Positions 23,857-36,212 of a stretch of 64,000 nucleotides of DNA are shown here, piece after piece. The position numbers and the translations under genes were made by a program. The stretch covers positions 90,970,721 to 91,034,720 of the forward strand of contig CM043956.1 of assembly GCA_014529385.2 (NCBI GenBank), given 5' to 3'. The stretch is from Adiantum capillus-veneris. Lineage: Eukaryota > Streptophyta > Polypodiopsida > Polypodiales > Pteridaceae. The notes beneath the pieces are model-generated. The model had not been told where the DNA came from. It searched no databases and saw nothing but the letters and a program-made list of their open reading frames with translations. Every line of letters starts with the position of its first letter. Within the stretch, counting starts at the first letter, position 1.

Positions 23857-24931
23857 CTTTTGAACACATGCAAAGAAGATAAATGAGTGCATGTGCATGT
23901 GTGCTTGCAAGATGTATACATCATGCATGTATGATGATCTATGTACGTATGTTACTTGGTGCATGCATGGGAGGAGATGGGAAGATCTCAAACCTACAAA
24001 GCTAAGTCTCAATAAATATTCATTCTTTTATTTGAGAGAGAGAGAAATGAAATGAAATGAAATGAAATGTTATATTAACGTCTTCAAAAGGCCATAATGA
24101 CCTATGAGACCAGAAAGTTACAAGGTGGTGGATCTGATACAAAGTCAGGGTAACAAAATAACCTAACAACAGTACAAAACAAAACAAAGATATATTCTAT
24201 GGGATCTTGGATTGGTCAATGTGATCTAAGCAAAAAACTAAGCCAAAATGGGCGGCTTGTTGGGATAACTGAATCACAAAAGATCTAGCATCGGTCGTTG
24301 GCGAATCTCATCAATTTCCTCCATAGTTAGTAGTCTGACCGGGCGTCGTGCATGCCTGGCCAACGTGCTCCGAATCTTTTGTCGTAGCCTTCGTCGATGC
24401 TGTGTAGTCTTTCGCAGTCGTGGGCGCCTGGATTTCCCCAGTTCAATCGCTCGGTCGATCAGTGTGCCTCTCGTGTGAGACGAGGGGGAGCTCTGCTGTG
24501 GGGGTCGCTCTTGCGGCTGTCCCGTGTCTGCACTGAAGAAGTCTGTGATCCGTCTTTGAGACTGGCTGGCCTTGCCATTCAGCAGGCTCTCTCTGTGTCT
24601 GCGCAGCTCGAGCAAGAACAGACCCATGCATCTCTGATCTTCGTATCCCATTATTCTTGAGAGTGGTCCAAAACCCTCTCTGAACAAGCAATGGAAGCGG
24701 CCTCGTATCTCGTAGTAAACGGGGCAGCGGCATGTATAATGCAGCTCTGTCTCAGGTTCCAGGTCACACAAGGGGCATGTCCTGGCCTCTACTGGTACTC
24801 CGCTGTATCTCCCAGTTTCAATCCGTACCTGGTGAGACGATGTGCGTAACTGGCCAATAGCACATCGTATCCCATGAGACAAGTGGGTATCCATGTACCT
24901 TGGTCTCGTCACAAAACCATCTTCCGTGAGC

Positions 24932-24981
<50 letters not shown>

Positions 24982-27900
24982 TTTTACGTCTAGTTAAGGC
25001 TGAAGTCGGCCTATGAGACAAATCAAATATACATGTGTGTGTCCTCCATGTGTCGAGAAAGGACAAAAGTGCAAAGTGACAAAATGTGGTCCTGCAGTGG
25101 TAGGGAGGGAGGGAGGGAGGGAGGGGGTGATTCATGGGAGGCTAGGATACAAGATACACGGTATATGAAGATGGGGTATGGAGCTTTTTCTCTAGGGGTA
25201 TGGGTGCACATCTATACGCTCACAAAAGTACAATCATGAAGCACATCAACCTGACTAGCTCCATCCTATGTCAAACTGGGGGTGTAAGATTTAGGGCGTG
25301 GTTCAAGGGTTGAGTGTATGATTGTGGCTGGGTCTGACAGCATCTGAGTAAATCTCTCTTGGGCTGCCTGGTGGTGGTGAGTTTGGATCTCAAGGATCTG
25401 TGTGCCATGGTTGGAGTTCTGTATCAAGGGAATCTCCTAGCTTTGAAAAGCACTACAGAGATCTGGGCCAAGCAGGTCCCACTACTACAAGAAAAAGCTG
25501 GGAGTCAACCCATCCTCACCTGGACAACTACCACGGGGGAGGGCCCTAAGAGCCGTGTGCAACTCCTCAAGCTGAAGTGGCATCTCTAGCCTCTGACGCA
25601 TCTCCTCAGTCACAAGGAGGCGGTAGGGACCAAGGTTGTGACGGTCAATGTCTGCCAGAACAGCTATACCAATTGGGTAGTTTTTTTAATTCCTATTACC
25701 TTGTGATGGGAAGGACTGAGGTAAATTGTAATCTTTCGTTGTTTTTGCAGGTGGTTCAGTATAAGGAGACAGAGCCTCTTATAAAGGTGGATACTGGATC
25801 GAATGAGCATGATAACACCCTCTGCTGCCCCCTATAGGTGCCAGCAGTGTGTCTCTCTGTCTATGTATCTCCACTAGGAAACGGCCAAACTGGTGCTGAT
25901 CTGTTCTAGGGTGGGCTGGCTTGTGAAAAGTGCATGTGTGTCTGATTTTCTCATATGCTCTATATCTGTAGAGTCTAGACAAAGTGCTCCTCATCCTCAG
26001 TTACCATCTCAGTGCAACGTTTGCAGAACCTCTCAGCACGGGGGGATATGAGCAGCTCTTCTTGTCTATATCTCTACTCATGAGCTATGTGGCATGTATG
26101 TGTCCATGTAGTGTAGTCTCTAGATGAAATCCTCGTCTAGCATGGTCAAGAAGTGCTCACTGTAATACATCATCTTCAAGGGAAGAGGCTATCTAGGTGC
26201 AATCCTTGTCTCTGATGTAGAGCTGCCATAGATCTTGTAAGAGTAAAGTGTTCTTCTCACTGTGTGAGAGCTGGATGAAAGGTTGTTCCGGGTCATACTG
26301 GGAGGGTATCCATGTCTACTCCATGTGCTTCAAACCACTTTCTCACCTATGAGTACCGAACCTCATGCTCCCCTGACTCTGAAATCCGTCCGAAGGCCTC
26401 AAAAGCTATGCGTGCGAGTCTATCTGCTGGCATCTCTCTCATCCTCTGAATGAGGCAAGCTGTCTCAAAGATACCTTCAACTAGCATAAGTGGAGTAGCT
26501 AACTCTGCTCTAAAATGTCGCATGGTACTGAGGGTCTGGAGGAGTGGCCGTTCTCCTTAGACAGGAGAGGCAGAGTAGGATACATTTTGTAGCATGAGAT
26601 TTTAAGGCTCGTTTTATTTGGATCCGCCTAGAGATTACACATGAGTAGAGTATATACATCGCCCTATGTTACTTTGCACCCGCACACCCGCACACCCACA
26701 CGCTCCACAGCGTAAAGCATGATATATATTGAGGTACCTCCAAGGTCTGCACCCTTGCCCCCAGCTCGCCGTATGGAATATATGATCCCTTCTTTCCTTC
26801 TTCACGTGTTTTGAGCACCCTAGGCATGCATGTCAGACTATGTTCTACTTGTATCGGTGTGAGGTCATCATCTAGGTAGATGGATGGGGCTGTGAGTTCT
26901 CGTAGAATCACCCTCTATCAAATGAAAGAGGGGAATTGGAGGATGAGTGCCCTCTCTCTCTCTTTTAGGTCTTTGCTAGCTCTCCAAATCTTGTTGAAGG
27001 GGGGTGGCTCTTTTTCTTTGTACCCAAGCTTGGTACATAGTTCTCAACCATCCATGTCAGGTGTGGCGTCTTTCTTCTCCGCTATGCCCATGGCTCTTAT
27101 TTTGAGGCGGCACGCATGTCCTATCCTCTCCTACTCAAGGGTAGTGTGTATGAGAAAAGGTTTCTTCTTCTTGGCTTGGCAAACGCACCTAAAACCCCCA
27201 AAATTGTACATGGTCATCTGAGAAGCCCAACAAGTGGGGCATTACCATATGTGCAAAGGGGAGAGAGAGAGATGCACGAGAGCAAATCATCCGCTACATG
27301 AGACAAGGGAGAAGGCAAGCTTTCCATTAAAGCTGTGATCACCTGCACCCACTACTCACACACACACTGTAGTCACAATGCACAAAAATCAGCCCCCTTC
27401 TCAAATAAGGGCACCCCCTCTTGTTGATGAATTTGGCAAATCCACTCGGAGCCGCCATGTGTCCACTTTGCCTCTTTTGAGTTAATTCCCTAGTACCCAC
27501 GAACTTCTAAGTGTCCCGCGGGGCCTCAATGACTTTGAACTGAGCCTAGACATACTTTTACTACTCGGATTTCAGTGCCAACTCGTCCGACCAACTCATG
27601 TCGACTTACCCTTCACTGCTGCAAGTGAAACTATCGGTCGTTGGCCGTCTCACTGGCCACACAATGTCCGGCCATTTGTGACTTCAAAAGGAGGGTCCCA
27701 AAAATTAAATAAAAATCAAGGGAAAGAAACCACCAACTAAGGTTAGTGGTTGCCATAGCCTCATGACATACCCCCCCTCTTGAAATCGCAAACGTCCTCG
27801 ATTGCATGCCAGATATACATGCCATAGATGCTTCCTAAGGCTATTGTTGTGATTCATGTAGTTGGGAGATGAGATCCCTCTTGCTCTTCTTCATGTAGTC

Positions 27901-28129
27901 GGGAGATGAGATTCCTCTTGCTATTCTTATAAGACAGATTGAGGAGAATTTTCCACCTCTTGGAGTCGATACAAAATGTAAATGCTAGGAGATTTGAGAG
28001 ATGAGAACCAAGAAATAGCCTTGGCATGTATCTTTCGTGGATTTTGGGATCAAACCTTTGTGGTGATAGGCATATTTTGTATATTTGAACTTGGGGACTG
28101 AGCCCTCAAGATATTCAATTTGATAAAAT

Positions 28130-28190
<61 letters not shown>

Positions 28191-28495
28191 AGAAGAAAAA
28201 GAAGAAGAAGATTGTTTTAACGTCTATGTGAGGCCGAAGTCAGCCTATGAGACAAATCAAATATACATGTGTGTGTGTCCTCCAGCTATCGGAAAAGATA
28301 AAACAATCCAAACTGGTACAAAATAAGGATAAGGATAAAAAACCTTGGTTGGTGATGGGATCATTGTTGGGGGGGTTGGGGGGGGTGGGAGCTCTAGTAC
28401 TAGGTATGTGCATGTCTATATGCTCAGGTAGTACAACCTTGGTTTGTGACGGGATCTATGAGGGGGTCTAGTACTAGGGGTATGTGCATGTCTAT

Positions 28496-28547
<52 letters not shown>

Positions 28548-29864
28548 GAAATGAAATGAAATGTTATATTAACGTCTTCAAAAGGCCAAAGTGACCTATG
28601 AGACCAGAAAGTTACAATGTGGTGGATCTGATACAAAGTCAGAGTAACAAAATAACAACATAACAAAACAAAGATATATACTATGGGATCCTAGACTGGT
28701 CGATGTGAACTAAGCAAAATGGGCGGCTTGCTGGGATAGCTGAATCACAGGAGAACTAGCATCAATCGTTGGCGGATCTCATCAATCTCCTCCATGGTTA
28801 GTAGTCTGACCGGGCGTCGTGCATGCCTGGCCAGAGTGCTCCAAATCTTCTGACGTAGCCTCTGTCGATGCTGTGTAGTCCTCCGCAATCGTGGGTGCCT
28901 GGACTTCCCCAACTCAATCGCTCGGTCGGTCAATGTGCCTCTGGTGTGAGACGAGAGGGAGCTCTGCTATGGGAGTGGCTCCTGCAGCTGTCGCGTGTCT
29001 GCTCTAAAGAAGTCTGTGATCCGTCTTTGAGACTGGCTAGCCTCGCCACTCATCAGGCTATCTCTGTGTCTGCGCAGCTCGAGCAAGAACAAACCCAGGC
29101 ATCTTTGATCCTCGTATCCCATGACTCTTGAGAGTGGTCCAAAACCCTCTCTGAACAAGCAATGGAAGCGGCCTCGTATCTCGTAGTAGAGGGGGCAGCG
29201 GCATGTGTAGTGCAACTCTGTCTCAGGCTCCATGTCACACAAGGGGCAAGTCCTAGCCTCTGCTGGTACTCCGCTATATCTCCCAGTCTCAATCCGCAGC
29301 GGGTGAGAAGATGTGCGTAACTGGCCAATAGCACATCGTATCCCATGAGACAAGTGGGTGTCCATGTATCTGGGTCTCGTCACAAAACCATCCTCCGTAA
29401 GCTGGAGAAGATGGTCTCTGTAGAAAGCCATCTTCGTCATAGTTACCGAGGAACGCCCCCTAGCCCCCGTTCCGGCGTTCCGGGGGGCAGTTCCCTTCCC
29501 GAACGTTCCGGAACGTCCCGGAATGTCTAACGTTCCGGGTGGCCAATGCAAACCGGAACGGCCGTTCCGGAACGTTCCGAAACGCCCCCGGACCGTTCCG
29601 GAATGCCCCTGGAACGGCCAACGGCTACAAACAAATTTGGCAAAAATTGAAAAAATTGAAGTAAATGTTTGGGCTTCTTTTGAAAGTGTGCAAGGCCTCA
29701 AGGACTCATAAAATGCACCCCCCTCCCCCTTTCTCTTCACAAGCTAATCCTCAAGGCTCAAGCTCTCTCCCTCTCACTCTCAAGATCTCTCCCTCTCAAG
29801 ACTCACTCTCTCAAGGCTCAAGGCTTCAAGCCTTCAAGCTCTCTTCCTCTCCCTCCCACTCTCT

Positions 29865-29917
<53 letters not shown>

Positions 29918-32900
29918 CTAGTCATAGCAAGGTTGAATGGTCTTCAAAACGAGTTTTTTGTGAGTATTAGAGTCAAAGCACTCTAATACTCCTTGTATTT
30001 AAACACAAGGAGCTAAAAATTGCACTATTTGGGTGTTTTTTATACCTCCCGTTCCGCGACGTTCCCGTTCCGGACCCCTAGCCGTTCCCCCGTTCCGCGG
30101 GGATCCCGTTGCCGTTCCCGTTCCGCGTTCCGGGTAACTATGAGATTCTTCGTGCCCAATTCCTATGCTGGCTCTATCCATGTCCTCCTAGTGTCTAGCT
30201 GGGTCAAGTTGAAACCGGCCCGTGGGGCGGTAGGCGTTGGCTTTCACCCGAAATTCTTTACTTTAGACACACACAGAGTACTTTGCAAAGGTAACCTGAC
30301 GGGGATTAACACCTAAGTACACACACGGCTCGGAAGCTAGAACGCTCCGAGCAGACGCCGACAACCTGTAGGCCCCAAAATTGGCGTCCCTTTCGGTATT
30401 TCTTTATTCTTTAGCAGAGGGAATAAAACCTGTGATCTCCTACGAGCTGCCCTGCACAATCTAGGCTAAGAAACACCTGTTCTGGCCCGATTTCGGTAAC
30501 ATAACTGTACTAGGACGCTTCACAGTTAGTATCCCCACGCAATAGATGACTTTCCCGACGCATACGGACACTTTGCAAAACCTGGCGAGAATCTGCAGCA
30601 CGCTGAATTCTCTGTTTTTTGCCCCGAAAATGCACCAGATCACTTGTACAGCGGTCTCCTCCCGTCTCCGAACCTCCTGGGGGTATTAGGGTCTGTTTAG
30701 GGTTTAGGGCCGAAACCCTAAACCTGCAAAAAATACACAGCAGGCTGTAATTCCCTGTTTTGGGCTCCGTTTCACGTGCCGGTCGCATCTGTAGCAAGAC
30801 CTCGAGCTCCCGCACCTGTAGGGCTACTTGCCCTTTGAATCAGACGAGATTTCTCACGTGAAACCTCTCCGAATTCACATGTACCTGCGGGGGACTAGCC
30901 GTTAGCTAATCCAGTACCTGTGCAAGAGGCTCTTGCCTCGGCAATCGCGCATGAACCCACATAACTGTACATTGGTCAAATGAAAAGCCCACTAGAGGGG
31001 CATAACAAACTGCTCATAGGGGAGAGAGAGAGCAGTGCGTAGCGTGCAGGGCATCGCTCCTGGCACCGCACTGTACATAAGGGGGAAAGGAAGAACTCCA
31101 TAGCTCTTAACCTGTGACAAAATGCAAAAGGAGGCCTCTCCCAGCATAAAATCGAGCGCCCCCTCTGCTGCCCTTGACCTGTAATGCATCTGTGAACAAA
31201 TAGATGCAAAAAGGGGAAGATTTCCATGCCTGCCAAAACCTGCGTATCGCTGAAAACGCAGCAAAACAGTCCTGTAAACACGCATTTGATGCCTTCCAAT
31301 GCTGAAAATGAGCTCCTTGGTCCTAGGTGAGGTTATGGGAAGCTCAAAAATGGAGAGAAATGGCTGAAAATCACAGTTATCAGCCTCCAAAAGTGCTCCA
31401 AAAAGTCAGTTACGAGTTTTGTTCTCCCAAACTTGGTAAATTGGTCAAAAAGTGCCACTTGGCACTCATACATGCAATTTCCCCGCATTGGGCTTCCTGC
31501 TTAAAAATCTCTCAACAAGTGCATCAATTAACTTTGTAGCAGAGTAATAAAATGTTCCCCTTGTCATTCCGAAGGCAATGATGCGAACACATTTCACGGC
31601 CCAAAATAGCAGTTCCCTAAATTTTAGGAGATGCTTCCGTTGGGCTCCCACTGGTCATCTGACCATCTATCCTCATTGGGACCGCATCCAAAAGTGCAAT
31701 GTGGCCCAACTGTGGGATACTTTCTGTTGGTGATCCCACCTTGACTTTATGCCTTTATTGAGTTCACTTCCTAGTATCCACCAACTTGCTAAGTGACGGG
31801 GGGGACCTACATGATCTTGAACTGAGCCTAGACAAACTACCGTTCACATTGGCCATACAATGTCCGACCATTTGCAGCTTCAAAAAGAGGGTCTCAAAAA
31901 TTAAACAAAATTCATTCGAAAGAAACCAACAACTAAGATTAGCAGTTGCCACGTCCTCGTGACACAGGTCTTGGCGGATGAGCCTGGTGATCTCAGACTG
32001 TGTAAGAGTGAGAGATGGTGCATCCAGTGAGTACTGGAATGGTGGCAGCCTGTCTATGCTGAACCCATGCGCCTGAAACCATGATGCCATCTCCCCATAC
32101 CAACATGTTGTATCTCCTTGCATGGCTAACTGTCGAGAGGACTCAAGTGCAATGCGAGCATATCTGTCTCTAGGAAGTTTCCATGTGCGGTGTATGAAGG
32201 AGACTGATCTGGTGAGCGCCTCAACCACTAGTGGGGGGGCCGCTAGCTCTGCTCGGATAATGGCCCGTGGTACTGATGCCTTGGCTCTAATGAGCCGCGA
32301 GATCATAGAGACGAGAGGTTTCTCCATGTTTCCCCATCCATCAGTGCGACTGGGCCTCCCGTGGTGATCCAATGAAGGTCCCCATATCTCAGCTCCATAG
32401 AGCAATGCAGAAGCCACCAAAGTGTCAAAGAGCCAGAGCTTCGTCCGGGGCTCCTGAAACTGAACCTGCGAACACATCCTCTCCAATCTACCCAATGCTG
32501 CGTGGGCTCTAGTCAGTCTGGTCTCTGCTGCTCTTCTGAGTGAGAATGCAGGTCCAATAAAATCCACTCTCAAGGTAAGTGTAGGCATCTGTGTACTCCA
32601 CAGTCTCCTAGCCGTATGTGAATGTAGGTGCTTACCTCCTGATCCACTGTGGGGTGGTATTAAACACCATAACCTTGGTTTTACTAAGGTTGACAGACAA
32701 ACCACTTTCGTGGGCAAACCTATGCAAAGCATCCAATTGACGTTGCATTCCCTCCGGAGATTTGGAGATCAACACAATATCATCAACATATAACAAAAGT
32801 GGAATCCATGTCCCTGCCAACTGTGCACCTCTATCACATCGCTCTCAATGTAGTCAATAACCTCATCCACATACATACCGAATAGAGTAGGAGAGAGCGG

Positions 32901-35900
32901 GCAGCCCTGCTTCACCCCAATAGTGGAGTGAACCGGTGTAGATAGTCCCTCAGGGGTGCATACATACCCTATTACTGATCTGTACAATGCCATGATCCCC
33001 CAAATGAGCTCTGTGGGTACTCCCATCTCCTGTAATCTGCGCATCAATCTAGCTCTGGGTACTGTGTCAAAGGCTTTGCGAAAGTCCACAAAGCTACAAT
33101 AGATCCGTCTCCCATGAGATCTGCCCTCCTCGATGATGGCCCTAAGTGTCAAGATATGGTCAAGAGTAGAGAAGCCTCTCCTGAACCCTGCCTGCCCAGC
33201 TGCACGCATTCCTTCCCTCTCTGCCCATCTACTCAATTGCTGCTCAAGAATGGATGCATACAACCGTGCCAGTGTGTGTCCAATCATGATAGTGCGATAA
33301 TTCCCAGGCTCCATGGGGTCTCCTGACTTGAAGATAGGTACAATCGTAGATAGGCTCCAAGTGTTCGGTAGGCCCTCACACATGGCACGGTTAAACATAA
33401 CTGCTAGAAGCTCTGCTAGTAGGTCTTTGGCATGCATGAAATGCTCAGCGACTAAGCCATCATGATCATATGCTCTCCCAGTCCTCATCCTGTCAATGGC
33501 TTTCTTCACCATCTCAGCGGTGAAAAAAGCACATGTGTGTGGGCATGGATCGGGGGGGTTGGGAAGGGGCGGCTGTCCAGGTACTATGTACAAAGATGAT
33601 GCGTACTGACCCCAGGTCTCTGTGGAGGTAACAGCGAGGGGGGGGGGGGGGATTGCTCATGAAAGAGCCACCACGCCTCACGCGAGTCTTAACTCAAGAA
33701 TAGCTGGTATAGATCATGCTCGAGTCGAGCCAAAAATGCCCTCTTCTTTCGCCGCACCAGGCGTCGGAAGTCAATCTGTGACTGTCTGTGAGTGACGTCC
33801 CCCAAAAGCACCTCCCTCTGAAGTCTAGCTCTAGTCTAGCGGCACTCCTCATCGTACCAGCTGTTCTAAGGCATGCTCCATGATCGGCGTCTCTGCTCAG
33901 GCTGGGTGTGTGGGTATGCCTCTGCTGCTGCATCATGTAATGTTTGTGTCAGTATAGTAGTTAGCTCCTCTAGAGGTCGCCCCGGTTCCTCAATGCATAG
34001 GCGTCTATAGATCCCGTCTATGTATACAAAATCCGTCTCCCGCGTAAAGGTGTAGCGGGTAGGGGCTGCTACCCGTGGCCTATGTGCTACACTGAACTGG
34101 AAAGAGATGGTCATGGACACAAGAGCATGATCCACTGCCACCCCGACCGGTCTGGGCCCAATTGTGAGATCCTGGATACTAGAGATGAGATTCAATTGTG
34201 CCATGACATAGTCCACTGTGCTGGCTCCATGTCTGTGTGGGAAGCATGTGAAACCTCCCGCAGCAGGAAACCTTTGTAGGCCATTCAAGATGGCCAATCC
34301 ATGTGCGGTGCCCATGTCTATCAGGTGTCGCCCATACTCGGTATATTCCACATCGTGTGATAGTCTGGACAAGCCCGTCTCTACAACATCTAGCTCTCTC
34401 AGCATCTCCTCTTAAGTATCATAGAACACTGTCTGGTGATGGGCAGTCCTAGCATTGAAGTCCCCTAGAATGATAATGTCACCATCTCTAGAGAACTCCC
34501 ATATGTCATCGTCCAAAATAGAAAAAGGGGATTGTCCTCTGGGTGATGCATAGATTGATGTACTCGGGGGGAAGTAGCAAATAGCAATGTAGAGATATCT
34601 GCCTGTCTCTGCTTTCAATCTCACCCACATGTACCTAGCTTGCTCATCCCTACGGGCTATATGTATCAATGGTTGCAGATCCTCTCTAAATAACACTGCC
34701 ACTCCCCCCGAGCCCCGTCCTCTGTGCTCTGAGCGTGACTCCTATTTGTAAGCTGTCTCCCACCTGTATCCACTGATGTGAGGCATGGATTGCCCAGGGG
34801 CCTGGTGTGTCTCAGAGTAAAAGATGATGTCTCTTCCGGTAAAACTATCCTCAAAAGCACCCACATCAAGACGCATAGATCCATTACAGTTCCAGGCAGC
34901 CACTTTGAGTGTGGTCCCATAAGTCTCGCACCGTCATGTGGAGCGTCGCTCTAGTATTACCACTCTTCCATCTCGGTAAAAGGCAATCTTGCCTTTTCCC
35001 CTTGCCGCTCTAATCTCCGGCATTACTTCCTACATATGAGCGATCTTTGAGAGGGTAAGATCATCCCCGAGAAAGATGCCCGTCTCTTTAAGAGTTGGTC
35101 TTTTCTTCAAGAAAGACTTCTTCGCTTCCATGGAGGGAAAACGGAGGATGAGTGCTCTTTCTTTTGAGGTTTCCCCACTGCTTCCATTTTTCTTTATGTT
35201 GCCCACTCTCCAGGCTCTTGTGTGTGTCGGCTCATGAACCCCCCATCAAGGCCATGAGTTCTTTTACCTCTTCGTCCACATTGCCTTTGTCTTTAAGACC
35301 GCAAATTCTCACATGTAAAGCGCGCACACGTCTTCCGTGCTCCTTCTCTAGTGTCTGATTAATGATAGTGGGTGTGGACGTGGACGTTATCTCCTTGCCT
35401 TTTCCTTTCTGGACCACCTCGATCCATTTCTCGGCTTCCGCCTTCTGTTGAATTTTTGTAAGAACATCCACCCAAGAAGTCGTCATCTCTTTGTGTTGCT
35501 CTTCTCCCTCTTTGATGGCCCGCACTTGCTCCTTGATCGTGTTGATTTCTTCGATTACTGAGGGTTGCAGTTCGCCCTCTTCCAATGTGTTTCTTGATCG
35601 TGCTTCGGTAAGATCTTTCTTGAGTGACGCAATCTCTTCATCCTGAGTCGTCACTTGGTCTTCCAGTGTATTTATCTTGCTCTCTTGGATCAGCACGTAT
35701 CCTTCGAGCATTTTTATTGTGCCCAAGAGATTGCGGTTCATCTTGGTAATGGTCTCCGTCATTTCCTCTTTGCACTTTTGAATGGCATCCTCTAGGGGGT
35801 CGGCTTTATTGTTCAGCTTCCTCATGCTTAATCGCCGTCCGAAAAAGAGCCACTAAGCACACATATGCATCCACACTATGCATACATTATCTCCCGCACC

Positions 35901-36157
35901 AAGCGTACATCCGCATTAAGCATACATTTGCCGAGAAAATCTCCTATCTGAATTTCTGGATTCCCTTGTGGAAAACTGCTGGGCCTGTACTAGGGCAGCG
36001 GGCGTGGTAGTTGGGCGAGTGGGGGAACGCGAGGAGGTATGGTAGGGGAGGGGCAGCGCAAGGGCGTGGCAAGGGGAGGGGGGGGGCAGCGCGTGGGCGG
36101 GGCTAGGCGGGTGGGGCAACACGAGGGGCGTGGGCAGCTGGGGGAAGGCGAACAGAG

Positions 36158-36212
<55 letters not shown>

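Larger units (their letters stand above)
28547..36159 (-). mobile_element. LINE-B, full length, split by two nested insertions
   Basis: A non-LTR retrotransposon inside the long NAPRT intron, minus strand. Parts 36159-31967, about 30210-30143 and 29437-28547 read as one element once a solo LTR (about 30210-31966) and a hAT-like element (29438-30142) are recognised as later insertions. Order: C-rich 5' region, coiled-coil ORF1, endonuclease, RT, Cys-rich C-terminus, 3' UTR, CATTT tail. Both outer ends touch (TC)n tracts (36160-36210 and 28501-28546). Confidence 0.8.

Noticed and set aside
28547-29437. Independent 5'-truncated LINE-B copy
   Set aside because: The duplicated flank of the hAT-like element and continuity with 31967-36159 make it the 3' part of one split LINE, though a second insertion cannot be fully excluded.
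30696-30723. Telomere-like repeat
   Set aside because: Only two units plus an inverted copy; far too short for an interstitial telomere.
27200-31966. One LTR retrotransposon with LTRs at 27773 and 31966
   Set aside because: The two LTRs are too different (about 20 percent by eye), and the sequence between is mostly LINE-B.
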